Position numbers and translations under genes: made by a program
Shown: positions 14,011-22,225 of the stretch, piece after piece
Position numbering within the stretch: the first letter of the stretch is position 1
Layout: every line of letters begins with the position of its first letter
From: Rhodoplanes sp.
GTDB taxonomy: Bacteria > Pseudomonadota > Alphaproteobacteria > Rhizobiales > Xanthobacteraceae
Reading direction: 5' to 3'
Length of the DNA: 64,000 bases
Assembly: GCF_013377085.1 (NCBI RefSeq)
Contig: NZ_JACAAX010000030.1
Span: 1 to 64,000, forward strand
Notes under the pieces: model-generated
What the model was told of the DNA's origin: nothing
What the model saw: only the letters and a program-made list of their open reading frames with translations
Database searches by the model: none

Positions 14011-14036
14011 AAAGAAAGCGCCCCTTGCGGGGCGCT
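14011..14036 (-). terminator. Intrinsic terminator of hsp20
   Basis: An 8-bp perfect stem (AGCGCCCC/GGGGCGCT) with a 4-base loop at 14017-14036 is followed on the minus strand by TTCTTT. It lies about 85 bases past the hsp20 stop codon. A second hairpin nearer the gene, TCGCGCGCG/CGCGCGCGA at about 14091-14113, may add to termination or protect the 3' end. Confidence 0.7.
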
Positions 14037-14120
14037 CCCAGTTTCGCGATCGGGCGCGCTCTGGGGCGCGCTCCTCGCGGGTGTTAGGCGATCGCGCGCG
14101 TTTTGCGCGCGCGACATGGC

Positions 14121-14600
14121 TCACGCCGCCTTGGCGTCGATCACCTGGCCGACCGCCGGCGTGGTGCCGATGGCGATCTGGCGCGGCTTCATCTTCTCGG
14201 GAATCTCGCGAACCAGATCGATGTGCAGGAGACCGTTCTCCAGCGTGGCGCCGCGGACCTCGACGAAGTCGGCGAGCTGGAAGGCGCGCTCGAAGGCCCG
14301 TGCGGCGATGCCCTGGTAGAGCACCTCGCCCGACTTCTCCTCGGTCTTGGTCGCCTGCTTCTCGCCGCGCACCGTCAGGGTGTTCTCCTTGGCCTCGATC
14401 GAGAGGTCGGAGCTGCCGAAGCCGGCGACCGCGAGCGTGATGCGATAGGCATTCTCGCCGGTCCGCTCGATATTGTAGGGCGGATAGGTCGAGCCCTGGC
14501 TCTGGCCGTCGACGCCGGTGGCCTGATCGAGCATCGAGAACAGCCGGTCGAAGCCGACGGTCGAGCGATAGAACGGTGTGAGATCGAAGGTCGTACGCAT
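14121..14600 (-). CDS. Small heat-shock protein, Hsp20/IbpA family
   Basis: 159 residues. The N-terminal MRTTFDLTPFYRSTVGFDRLF is typical of rhizobial Hsp20 class A proteins. The alpha-crystallin domain runs to about residue 130 (YRITLAVAGF, ENGLLHIDLVREIP). It is an ATP-independent holdase for unfolding proteins. A strong AGGAGG lies before the ATG at 14600. A sigma-32-type promoter and a structured leader upstream (14601-14725) indicate heat-shock control. Confidence 0.95.
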   Translation of the reverse strand: MRTTFDLTPFYRSTVGFDRLFSMLDQATGVDGQSQGSTYPPYNIERTGENAYRITLAVAGFGSSDLSIEAKENTLTVRGEKQATKTEEKSGEVLYQGIAARAFERAFQLADFVEVRGATLENGLLHIDLVREIPEKMKPRQIAIGTTPAVGQVIDAKAA

Positions 14601-14696
14601 TGCAAATCCTCCTGAAGAGCGATGAGCGATATGCGAAACGGTCCGCCGCAATGGCCGGACCCGTTCGAGCGCCGCCGAATGGCCGGCGCCAATCTT

Positions 14697-14725
14697 GATA
14701 TGGTTGTGCCGTCGGCACCTTCAAG
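14697..14725 (-). promoter_or_regulatory. Sigma-32 (RpoH) promoter of hsp20
   Basis: On the minus strand CTTGAA (14725-14720) and CATATC (14702-14697) are 17 bases apart, which fits the alphaproteobacterial RpoH pattern CTTGAA-N17-CYTATNT. The predicted leader of about 90 bases contains several GC-rich inverted repeats before the AGGAGG, so translation may also be controlled by temperature. Confidence 0.65.
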
Positions 14726-14781
14726 GCCTCGACCCGACTCCCTGCCGGCGCCGGCACCGGCCCTTGCCGGAGCGGCGCCGG

Positions 14782-14809
14782 TTGAGCCCTCCGCGCGGAC
14801 TGCTATAAG
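14782..14809 (+). promoter_or_regulatory. Promoter of the alpha/beta-hydrolase-fold gene
   Basis: TTGAGC at 14782-14787 and TATAAG at 14804-14809 are 16 bases apart. The expected transcript would begin near 14816. This argues that the coding region begins at 14826 or 14853, not at the more upstream in-frame ATG at 14622. Confidence 0.5.
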
Positions 14810-14825
14810 CGGCCGTCCGCCGCCC

Positions 14826-15800
14826 ATGCCCTCCGGGAAGAAAGCCCCTGCGGTGAAGCTCGTCTCCATTCCGGCCAATCCGGCGCCTGCCGGCGCCAGC
14901 GCCGGCACGATCGTGACCCCGGACGGGGTGACGCTGCGCTATGCGCGTTTCGCGCCGCCACCCGGTCGCAAGGGTACGGTCTGCCTGTTCCAGGGCCGGG
15001 CCGAGTTCATCGAGAAGTATTTCGAGGTGGCGCGCGACCTGTACGACCGCGGCTTCGCGGTGGCGACCCTCGACTTCCGCGGCCAGGGCCTCTCCGAGCG
15101 CGCCGTGCGCAACAGCCGCAAGGGCCATGCCCGCCGCTTCTCGGACTATCTGATCGACCTCGAGACCTTCGTGAAGGAGGTGGTGCTGCCGGACTGTCCG
15201 CCGCCCTTCTTCGCGCTCGGACAGGGCATGGGCGCCACCGTGCTGATCGAGTCGGCCGCCCGCGGCCATCGCTGGTTCGATCGCATGGTGCTCGCGAGCC
15301 CGATGATCGACGTCGCCCAGCGGCCGCTGCTCGGTGCCGCCGCGCCGCTGACCCGCGCGCTGCGCCTGCTCGGCCTCGGCCGCCTCTACGTGCCGGGCGG
15401 CAGCGCCAGCACCAGTGCCTCCGAGCCCTTCGCCGGCAACCCGCTGACCTCCGATCCGGTCCGCCACGCCCGCACGGCCGCCGTGCTGGAGGCCGAGCCG
15501 ACGCTCGCCGTCGCCGCCCCGACGGTCGCCTGGGCGGACGCCGCCTACCGGACCATGGCGGCGATGCAACGCCCGTCCTATGCGGGGCGCCTGCGCCAGC
15601 CGATGCTGCTGATCGCGGCGGGGCGCGACGAGCTGGTCTCGACCGCCGCCATCGAGCGCTTCGGCACCCACCTGCGGGCCGGCTCGCACCTGATCGTGCC
15701 CGGCGCCATGCACGATCTGATGATGGAGCAGGAGCCGATCCGAAAGCTGTTCTGGGCCGCCTTCGACGCCTTCGTGCCCGGCACGCCGCTGTACGGGTGA
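14826..15800 (+). CDS. Alpha/beta-hydrolase fold (monoglyceride lipase-like) protein lacking the nucleophile serine
   Basis: 324 residues from ATG 14826; a GTG at 14853 preceded by GGGAAG is an alternative start. The hydrolase-4 family signs are present: FQGRAEFIEKYFEV, ATLDFRGQGLSERA, the acid-loop AAGRDELVS and the histidine motif GAMHDLMME. At the nucleophile elbow, where GHSMGG is expected, the sequence is LGQGMGATV, so the catalytic serine is glycine. The protein is therefore unlikely to act as an ordinary serine lipase. Relatives in this order often have an intact elbow. It stands alone after hsp20 and is followed by a REP-type repeat. Confidence 0.82.
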   Translation: MPSGKKAPAVKLVSIPANPAPAGASAGTIVTPDGVTLRYARFAPPPGRKGTVCLFQGRAEFIEKYFEVARDLYDRGFAVATLDFRGQGLSERAVRNSRKGHARRFSDYLIDLETFVKEVVLPDCPPPFFALGQGMGATVLIESAARGHRWFDRMVLASPMIDVAQRPLLGAAAPLTRALRLLGLGRLYVPGGSASTSASEPFAGNPLTSDPVRHARTAAVLEAEPTLAVAAPTVAWADAAYRTMAAMQRPSYAGRLRQPMLLIAAGRDELVSTAAIERFGTHLRAGSHLIVPGAMHDLMMEQEPIRKLFWAAFDAFVPGTPLYG

Positions 15801-15810
15801 GGGTGTTTTT

Positions 15811-15947
15811 GACCTCTCCCCTCGGGAGAGGTCGACGCGCAAAGCGCGTCGGGTGCGGGGGTGCCGAGGCCAGCTATCGGCGCATACGCCCCTCACCCCG
15901 GTCGCGAGCTTCGCTCGCGCCCGACCCTCTCCCCTCGGGATGAGGGT
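15811..15947. repeat. REP-type intergenic palindromes
   Basis: Two hairpins in a row, GACCTCTCCC-CTC-GGGAGAGGTC (15811-15832) and GACGCGC-AAA-GCGCGTC (15834-15850), are followed about 40 bases later by a second, inverted set (CCCCTCACCCCGG, GCGAGC-TTC-GCTCGC, CCTCTCCCCTCGGG). This is the form of dispersed REP/BIME elements of rhizobial genomes. It separates the hydrolase-fold gene from convergent hisN. Confidence 0.65.
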
Positions 15948-15984
15948 AAGAACGTCGTCCGCCGAGACCCGAAAGCGTCGACCG

Positions 15985-16770
15985 TCACCCCGTCATCAGC
16001 GCCATGCGGGCGGCGGCGTGGACGCGGCGGTCGCCGGCCGCGACGATGCGGCCGCCCCGCTCGGCCGGCTCGCCCTCCCAGGTGGTGATGATGCCGCCCG
16101 CCCCGGTGATGATCGGGATCAGGGCGGCGACGTCGTGCGGCTTGAGCTCGGTCTCGATGACCAGATCGATGTGGCCGGCCGCCAGCATGCAGTAGGAATA
16201 GCAGTCGCCGCCGTAGCGCGACAGCCGCACCGCCTCCTCGACACGGCCGAAGGCGGCGCGGTCGGCGGCGTTCATCAGGCGCGGGCTGGTGGTGAACAGC
16301 AGGGCACGGTCGAGGCTGTCGCAGGGGCGGACCATCAGGGCGCGCTCGCTGCGCGGCCCGCGATAGTGCGCCGCCTTGCCGTCGCCGCTGAAGCGTTCCG
16401 AGAAGTACGGCTGGTGCATCATGCCGTAGACCGGGTGGCCTTTGCGGGTGAGGGCGATCAGCGTGCCCCAGGCCGGCATGCCGGCGATGAACGACTTGGT
16501 GCCGTCGATCGGATCGAGCACCCAGACATAGTCGGCGTCGGCCCGCTCGGCGCCGAACTCCTCGCCGATGATGCCGTGGCTCGGGAAGGTGTCGCGGATC
16601 AGCGCCCGCATCGCGAGCTCGGCGGCACGGTCGGCCGCCGTCACCGGGTCGAAGGCACCGCCGGCGTTCTTGTCGTCCACCAGCAGGGCGGTGCGGAAGA
16701 AAGGCAGGATGGCCTCACCCGAGGCTGTCGCCAGCCGGTCGATGAAGGTCTGAAAGTCGATCGCCGTCAT
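15985..16770 (-). CDS. hisN: Histidinol-phosphatase, inositol monophosphatase superfamily
   Basis: 261 residues. Metal-binding motifs of the IMPase fold are present: GIIGEEFG, then WVLDPIDGTKSFIAG, and the second acidic motif around YGGDCYSYCMLAAGHIDLVIE. The GTKSF plus GxPxWGTL pattern is typical of the HisN group, which removes phosphate from L-histidinol phosphate in histidine synthesis, rather than of SuhB. Alphaproteobacteria commonly use this type of phosphatase. The gene stands apart from other his genes. Confidence 0.88.
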   Translation of the reverse strand: MTAIDFQTFIDRLATASGEAILPFFRTALLVDDKNAGGAFDPVTAADRAAELAMRALIRDTFPSHGIIGEEFGAERADADYVWVLDPIDGTKSFIAGMPAWGTLIALTRKGHPVYGMMHQPYFSERFSGDGKAAHYRGPRSERALMVRPCDSLDRALLFTTSPRLMNAADRAAFGRVEEAVRLSRYGGDCYSYCMLAAGHIDLVIETELKPHDVAALIPIITGAGGIITTWEGEPAERGGRIVAAGDRRVHAAARMALMTG

Positions 16771-17082
16771 GATGTCGGTCCCCCGCCTCGGCGGGGCGAT
16801 CCCGGACCCCGAGCTGTAATGGCCTGCGATATGATCACGTCAACCGCCACTGGTCTGTGTCGGGCCATGGCCGGCCCGGGCAATGCGTCGGATCGGGTCC
16901 CCCCGCCGGCAGCGCAGCCGGCACCGGCAGACCCCGATGGCCTATAAGAGGTCGGGCCGGCCGGCAACCCGGTCCTTGGTCGACCCGGCGGCACGCGGGG
17001 TCGCGCGTCGGCTCGGCTTGCCTCGCCACCGGCCGCCGTGCGACCACGGCAGAGGGCCACACGGGTCCGCCGGGAGGATGTC

Positions 17083-18360
17083 ATGACCGAAGATCTCTCC
17101 CGGCCGGCCGGCAAGGCCGCGCCGGCCGCCGGCGCGACACCCCGTGCGACGACCAGGATCGCCGTCGGCCTCGTCGCCACGCTCGGCGCCACCTATGTGG
17201 TCAGCCAGTTCCTGCGCAACGGCATCGGCGTCCTCGCCCCCACCCTGACGGCCGAGCTCGGCCTGTCGGCGCCGGACCTCGCGCTGATCGCCAGCATCTT
17301 CTTCTTCGTCTTCGTCGCCGCCCAGATCCCGCTCGGGGTGGCGATCGACCGCTTCGGCCCCAAGCGCTGCATGCTGGTCTGCGCCGTCGTGGTGATCGCC
17401 GGCACGCTGCAGTTCGCGGCGGCGGAGAGCGCGGCCGAGATGATGGCGGCCCGCGCCCTGATGGGGCTCGGCACCTCGTGCTACCTGATGGCGCCGCTCG
17501 CCTTCTATGCCCGCGCCGTCGCGCCGGAGCGCTTCGCCATGCTGGCCGGACTGCAACTGGGGCTCGGCACGATCGGCTCGCTGCTCGGCACCGCCCCGCT
17601 CGCTTTCGCCACCGCAATGGTCGGCTGGCGCGCCGCCTTCGTGGCGACGGCCGTCGTCATGGGGCTGATCGGGCTCCTGGTCGCCCTCCTGCTGCACGAG
17701 CCGCCGCCCGATCCCGAGGCGAAGCGGGAGACCGTGGCGGACGGCCTGCGCGGGGTCGCCACGCTGTGGCGGCAGCCCGACATCCCGCGTCTGTTCTTCA
17801 TGAACCTGACGGCCTATGCGAGCTACGCCATGTTCGTCGGGCTGTGGGGCGGCCCCTACCTGAGCCATGCCTACGGCTACGACCTGACCCAGCGGGGCAC
17901 GCTCCTGTTCATCCCGGCACTGACCCAGGGGATCGGGATGATCGTGTGGGGCGCCGCCGACCGCCTGTTCGGCGCCTACCGGCCGGCGACCTTCCTGGGC
18001 GCCGGCACGACGGCGGCGCTCCTGCTGCTGCTCGCCGCGGTCGGCACCCTGCCACCACCGGCCCTGTGGGCGTGGCTCGCCGCCTTTGGCTTCTGCTCGG
18101 CCTTTCTGCCCGCCGTGATCGCCCATGGGCGGGCGCTTTTCCCGCCGCGTTTGATCGGCCGGGGCATGACACTTATGAATATGGGGACCATGGGGGGCGG
18201 CTTTCTGTCGCAGTTGCTCGCCGGCTTCTTGATCAATTTCTTCGAATCGACCGGCGGCCAATATCCGACCGACGCTTATCGCGCGGTTTTCTTTGCACAA
18301 TCCGTGCTCGGCGTGGGCGGCCTGCTGGTTTATCGGGCAGTCCGCGAACCCCTACGTTAG
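17083..18360 (+). CDS. Major facilitator superfamily transporter
   Basis: 425 residues with about 12 membrane segments. The loop after helix 2 reads PLGVAIDRFGPKRCML, the MFS motif A region. A good GGGAGGA precedes ATG 17083. The substrate cannot be inferred: it has no partner genes, and it resembles the broad nitrate/sugar/metabolite carriers. An sRNA-like element lies 3'. Confidence 0.85.
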   Translation: MTEDLSRPAGKAAPAAGATPRATTRIAVGLVATLGATYVVSQFLRNGIGVLAPTLTAELGLSAPDLALIASIFFFVFVAAQIPLGVAIDRFGPKRCMLVCAVVVIAGTLQFAAAESAAEMMAARALMGLGTSCYLMAPLAFYARAVAPERFAMLAGLQLGLGTIGSLLGTAPLAFATAMVGWRAAFVATAVVMGLIGLLVALLLHEPPPDPEAKRETVADGLRGVATLWRQPDIPRLFFMNLTAYASYAMFVGLWGGPYLSHAYGYDLTQRGTLLFIPALTQGIGMIVWGAADRLFGAYRPATFLGAGTTAALLLLLAAVGTLPPPALWAWLAAFGFCSAFLPAVIAHGRALFPPRLIGRGMTLMNMGTMGGGFLSQLLAGFLINFFESTGGQYPTDAYRAVFFAQSVLGVGGLLVYRAVREPLR

Positions 18361-18461
18361 TCTATGGCACCCCGGCAACGGCCCCCGATGATCCCGCTCG
18401 GGCAGGTCTGCCATGTGGCGCTCGGCTTGCCTTTTGTGCGACGCGATGACATATTTCTGCG

Positions 18462-18556
18462 GTGCGGTAGCGCGATGACTCGTGTTACCGCCGCCCTCCT
18501 TGGGCGTTTCCTCCCTAGACTTGGGCCGCTAGCTTCCGCTAGCGGCCTCTTTTTTT
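18462..18556 (+). ncRNA. Candidate trans-acting small RNA, alpha-r8 / MmgR (suhB family)-like
   Basis: The stretch TTGGGCGTTTCCTCCCTAGA at 18500-18519, followed by ACTTGGGCCGC and a Rho-independent terminator, looks like the conserved 3' half of the rhizobial MmgR/suhB small RNA as I remember that family. The CCTCCC would be an anti-Shine-Dalgarno seed. CTTGCC (18426) and CATATT (18450), 18 bases apart, may be its promoter, so the 5' end is approximate. In Sinorhizobium this RNA restrains storage-granule formation. No alignment was possible here. Confidence 0.6.
18524..18556 (+). terminator. Strong intrinsic terminator
   Basis: A perfect 10-bp stem GGCCGCTAGC/GCTAGCGGCC with a TTCC loop is followed by TCTTTTTTT. 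The T-run is on the plus strand only. It ends the candidate small RNA and would also stop read-through from the MFS gene. The remainder of the gap to 18729 shows nothing else. Confidence 0.85.
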
Positions 18557-18729
18557 GTGGCTACACTTGGACCGTGAGCGAGTAATTCTTGGTCGACCGA
18601 GACAGGATGTTGGAAAAACGATCCTGCGCGTTATGATTGATTAACCGTGGATGCTGCCACCGCTGTCGACACTTATGGCGTGCGCAGGCACTGCTTATAT
18701 CCTGGACTGAGGAATTAATACCGCGGTCT

Positions 18730-19617
18730 CTATTCCGCCGCGGCGCGGCAGGGCTTGAGTTCTTCCAGCGGAATCTCCGCCAGGCGATCGACTGCGACGG
18801 CCATGTGTGCCGCCACCTGCTCGAAGCCGGGACCGTGGACTTGCCGCCGCTCGTCCATATACAGCGCCCGGTTGATCTCGATCTGCACCACATGCAGCCC
18901 GGTCGCCGGATTGCCGTAGTGCTCGGTGATGAAGCCGCCCGCGTAGGGCTTGTTGCGCCCGACGACGTAGCCGAGCCCGCGCAGCGTCGTCTCCAGGATC
19001 TCCGCGACAATCGGGAAGCAGCTCGTTCCGTAGCGGTCGCCCAGCACCACATCGGCGCGCGGACGCTCGTCGCGCGGGCCGGCGCTAGACGGCATCGAGT
19101 GGCAGTCGACCAGGACGGCCGCCCCGAACTCCCGGTGCGTGCGGGCGAGGAGCCGGCGCAAGGCACGGTGGTACGGCTTGTAGAGGGTCTCGATTCGCCG
19201 CAGCGCATCGTCGACCGGGATGCGGCGGTCGTAAATCTCCTGGGCGTCGCCGACCACCCGGGCGATGGTGCCCAGCCCGCCGGCGACCCGCATCGAGCGG
19301 GTGTTGGCATAGGACGGCAGCCGCCCGTCGAACATGCGCGGGTCGAGCTCGTAGGGCTCGCGGTTCACGTCGATGAAGCAGCGCGGGAAGAAGGCCCGCA
19401 TCAACGGGTAGCCGCGCGCCACCACGCCGCCGAACAGCTCGTCCACGAAGGTGTCCTCGGACCGGCGCAGCGTCGACAGATCGAGGCGCGTGACCGCGAG
19501 GAAGCTGTCGGGATAGATGAATCCGCTGTGTGGCGAGTTGAACACCAGCGGACCGCGCAGGGTGTCCGGCTCCAGCACGTCGAACGGGGGATCGAGTTCG
19601 TCGAACGAATCGCTCAT
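18730..19617 (-). CDS. N-formylglutamate amidohydrolase family protein
   Basis: 295 residues. Family motifs are present: LVFNSPHSGFIYPD near the N-terminus, RCFIDVNREPYELDPRMF, LVDCHSMPS, and late in the protein GLHVVQIEINRALYMDE. The enzyme group hydrolyses N-formylglutamate to formate and glutamate at the end of histidine breakdown. No hut genes are nearby, and this conserved copy next to cpdR is found in many Rhizobiales, so its role may differ. The start at 19617 (MSDSFDELD) is preferred to the upstream in-frame ATG at 19683. Confidence 0.88.
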   Translation of the reverse strand: MSDSFDELDPPFDVLEPDTLRGPLVFNSPHSGFIYPDSFLAVTRLDLSTLRRSEDTFVDELFGGVVARGYPLMRAFFPRCFIDVNREPYELDPRMFDGRLPSYANTRSMRVAGGLGTIARVVGDAQEIYDRRIPVDDALRRIETLYKPYHRALRRLLARTHREFGAAVLVDCHSMPSSAGPRDERPRADVVLGDRYGTSCFPIVAEILETTLRGLGYVVGRNKPYAGGFITEHYGNPATGLHVVQIEINRALYMDERRQVHGPGFEQVAAHMAVAVDRLAEIPLEELKPCRAAAE

Positions 19618-19908
19618 GCGGCTCCGGCTGGCCTCGGCGATGGTGGACGACGAACCCCGGGACGGCCGCCGCGGTTCGAGCAACAGGGGACAATCGGGCC
19701 GTGCGCCGGCCCGGCGTATCCGGTCGGCACAGGCGTCGCTGCCGCCCGGAGACCGTCATTGTCCATGATGTGACACACTCTGCCAAGATCGACTGTGGCT
19801 TCACCTCGTGTTTACCAGGAGTCGCGCTTATGGAATGCTGAACAAGGGACTTAGGGCACGGGCGGGCGACGCGCCGGGCGTGCGGGCGAAAACATCCGGG
19901 TACGGGGT

Positions 19909-20271
19909 ATGTCCAGAATTCTGCTGGCCGAAGACGACAACGACATGCGGCGTTTTCTGGTGAAGGCGCTGCAGACCGCAGGCTACGAGGTCACGTCCTA
20001 CGACAACGGGCTCTCGGCCTATCACCGGCTGCGCGAGGAGCCGTTCCAGCTCCTCCTCACCGATATCGTGATGCCCGAGATGGACGGCATCGAGCTGGCC
20101 CGCCGGGCCTCGGAGCTCGACCCGGACATCAAGATCATGTTCATCACCGGCTTCGCGGCCGTTGCCCTCAATCCCGATTCGGCCGCCCCCAAGCACGCCA
20201 AGGTGCTCTCCAAGCCGTTCCACCTGCGCGAGCTGGTCAACGAGGTCCAGAAGATGCTGGCGGCCGCCTGA
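19909..20271 (+). CDS. cpdR: Single-domain response regulator CpdR
   Basis: 120 residues, a receiver domain only. Acidic residues D9 and D10, the phospho-acceptor D52 (LLLTDIVMPEMDG) and the lysine in VLSKPFHLRELV are all present. CpdR delivers cell-cycle regulators such as CtrA to ClpXP when unphosphorylated. The divergent N-formylglutamate amidohydrolase upstream and tRNA-Val downstream match the usual chromosomal context of cpdR. No TTAA-N7-TTAA CtrA site was obvious in the 291-base divergent gap. Confidence 0.92.
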   Translation: MSRILLAEDDNDMRRFLVKALQTAGYEVTSYDNGLSAYHRLREEPFQLLLTDIVMPEMDGIELARRASELDPDIKIMFITGFAAVALNPDSAAPKHAKVLSKPFHLRELVNEVQKMLAAA

Positions 20272-20450
20272 CGGCCGCCGAGCCGGCTGGTCCGGGCACC
20301 GCGGGCCGAGGCAGGCCGACCTTGGCATCGCGGCTCTTTCTCGCCCTTGCCCGGACCCGATCGAGCCGATATAGAACCGTCACGGTCGGCCCCGGCGTCC
20401 CGGAAGCTAGTCAGGATGCCGATGACGACTCCGAACCGTCCTCGGACGGC

Positions 20451-20525
20451 GGGCGCGTAGCTCAGCGGAAGAGCACTACCTTGACATGGTAGGGGTCACA
20501 GGTTCGATCCCTGTCGCGCCCACCA
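20451..20525 (+). tRNA. tRNA-Val (GAC anticodon)
   Basis: A 75-base cloverleaf: 7-bp acceptor stem GGGCGCG/CGCGCCC, D-arm GCTC-AGCGGAA-GAGC, anticodon arm CTACC-TTGACAT-GGTAG with anticodon GAC, T-arm ACAGG-TTCGATC-CCTGT, discriminator A and an encoded CCA at 20523-20525. Confidence 0.98.
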
Positions 20526-20640
20526 CCCCCTCCTCGAGTCCCGGACAGCACCGAAGGTTTGCGGCTCGACCGGCCCGGTCGAGGCCCCGGACGGCATGAC
20601 TGTCCGGCAGAGGTCGGCGACCCTCGCTCCAGACGATGTC

Positions 20641-21276
20641 TCAGCGCCCGGCGATCAGGTCCTGCAGGTTCTCGGCACCGCCGAAGCGCCAGGGTCGGAG
20701 AACGGCCGTCTCGTAGAGATCCGCGGCGGGATCGTCGCGCAGCAGCGCCTCGGCGGCCGCGGTGTCGGACGCCTCCAGCAGCATCGCGGTGCCGGCCCAG
20801 GTCTCTCCAGCCGAACTCTCGCCGTCCGCACCGAGCAGCGGCCCCGCCACGATGACGGCGCGCGCCTGCGCCGGATCGAGGAGCCAGGCGCGCTGGGCGG
20901 CGCGGGCCTTTCCGGCCGCACGGGCGGCATCCGGCCGCGCTTCGCCGACGAACAGGAAGCGCGGGTTCTTCGGGTCGCCGGCGAACTGCCACATGGTGCG
21001 GCCGGAGAGGTTGTCGAACCGCCGTACCATCACCTCGGCGAACACGCCGCCCTTGGCGAGCGGGTCGTCCTCGGCGAACACCCGGGCCGCCTCGGCATCG
21101 GCGAGGTCGACGATGTGCAGGCTGCCCGTCACGGCCTTGCCGTCGGCCGACATGGTCGGGCCGCGGGCGATCATGGCGTCGATATACGGCGTCATGAACG
21201 CCCAGTGGTCCTTCAGCAGGGCGCGCCGGGTCGGCCCGGCGCCGTCGCGGTCGCGGCCGTAGACGAAGAACTGCAT
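20641..21276 (-). CDS. Tandem YCII-domain protein
   Basis: 211 residues. The N-terminal half reads like a YCII/dimeric alpha-beta barrel protein (MQFFVYGRDRDGAGPTRRAL, LLKDHWAFMTPYIDAM). The C-terminal half repeats the pattern (FLFVGEARPDAARAAGKARA, AQRAWLL), so two YCII-like modules are fused. YCII domains are small putative active-site folds of unclear chemistry. The gene begins 17 bases after the nitroreductase gene on the same strand and is probably co-transcribed with it. Confidence 0.75.
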   Translation of the reverse strand: MQFFVYGRDRDGAGPTRRALLKDHWAFMTPYIDAMIARGPTMSADGKAVTGSLHIVDLADAEAARVFAEDDPLAKGGVFAEVMVRRFDNLSGRTMWQFAGDPKNPRFLFVGEARPDAARAAGKARAAQRAWLLDPAQARAVIVAGPLLGADGESSAGETWAGTAMLLEASDTAAAEALLRDDPAADLYETAVLRPWRFGGAENLQDLIAGR

Positions 21277-21293
21277 CGCGGTCTCCTCCGGCG

Positions 21294-21977
21294 TCACGCC
21301 GTCTCGAAGCCCACGAACCGGCAGATTTCGTCGACGCCGGCCCGGGCGGTGCGGAAGCGGTTCACCGGCGCCGCCGCGTCGGCATGGCCCAGCGCGATGC
21401 CGCAGAAGAGCATCTCGGTGTCGGGCAGGCCGATCAGCGGCGTCACGATGGCGGCGATGCGGGCCCAGGACTCCTGGGCGCAGGTCGCGAGGCCATAGCC
21501 GCGCGCCAAGAGCATCAGGGTGGCGAGGAAGCCCCCGACATCGGTCCACTGGCCCGGCCCGCAGCGGCGGTCGAGCGCGAGGAACAGGCCGACCGGCGCG
21601 CCGAAGAAGGCATAGTTCTGCTTGTACTGGGCGAGCCGGCCGGCGTCGTCGCCGCGCGCCACGCCGAGCGCCCGGTAGAGCCCGACGCCGTTCTCGAAGC
21701 GGCGCGACCGGAACGGCTCGAACAGCGGCTCCGGATAGACCGGGAACTCGCCGTTCAGGCCGCGTGGATCGACGGTGTCGACGGCCGCGAGCACGGTCCG
21801 CACCAGCTCGGCGAGCGGCGCGCCCGTGAACGCGTAGACCGACCACGGCTGCAGATTGCCGCCGGAGGCGGCCCGGGTGGCGCGGCCGATCAGCTCGCGC
21901 ACCGTCGCGCCGTCGACCGGCTTGTCCAGAAAGGCGCGGCAGCTCTTTCGCGAGTCGACCGCCTCGAACACGTCCAT
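21294..21977 (-). CDS. Nitroreductase family oxidoreductase
   Basis: 227 residues. The start MDVFEAVDSRKSCRAFLDKP is the usual nitroreductase N-terminus with the FMN-phosphate-binding arginines. RAASGGNLQPWSVYAF and the C-terminal LPDTEMLFCGIALGHAD complete the family pattern. Such FMN enzymes reduce nitro groups, quinones or enones with NAD(P)H. An upstream extension to 22058 is unlikely. The YCII gene follows in the same operon. Confidence 0.9.
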   Translation of the reverse strand: MDVFEAVDSRKSCRAFLDKPVDGATVRELIGRATRAASGGNLQPWSVYAFTGAPLAELVRTVLAAVDTVDPRGLNGEFPVYPEPLFEPFRSRRFENGVGLYRALGVARGDDAGRLAQYKQNYAFFGAPVGLFLALDRRCGPGQWTDVGGFLATLMLLARGYGLATCAQESWARIAAIVTPLIGLPDTEMLFCGIALGHADAAAPVNRFRTARAGVDEICRFVGFETA

Positions 21978-22225
21978 GGAAGCACAAACCCTCGGGAAAC
22001 GGCGCCCCGCCGCGACTCGCGGCCGCTGCGCTCGGACGAGAATCCACTGCGGCGACACAGCGTCAATCGCACGAAGCGGCGCGGCAGGCCTGCGTCCGTC
22101 GGAGACGGCGTAACGACCGGCGTCGCGTCGCGCGTCGGGAAGGGCGCGGACTTGTGGCCGACCCGCAGCGGTGACATAGGATGCGCCGAGGGTCGGCCCA
22201 TGTTCGCCGGTCCCGGACGCATTTC

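Noticed and set aside
20451-20525. tRNA-Val as an integration site for the nearby STAND module
   Set aside because: No integrase is present, no copy of the tRNA 3' end was found near 23.2 or 26.4 kb, and three ordinary genes lie between.
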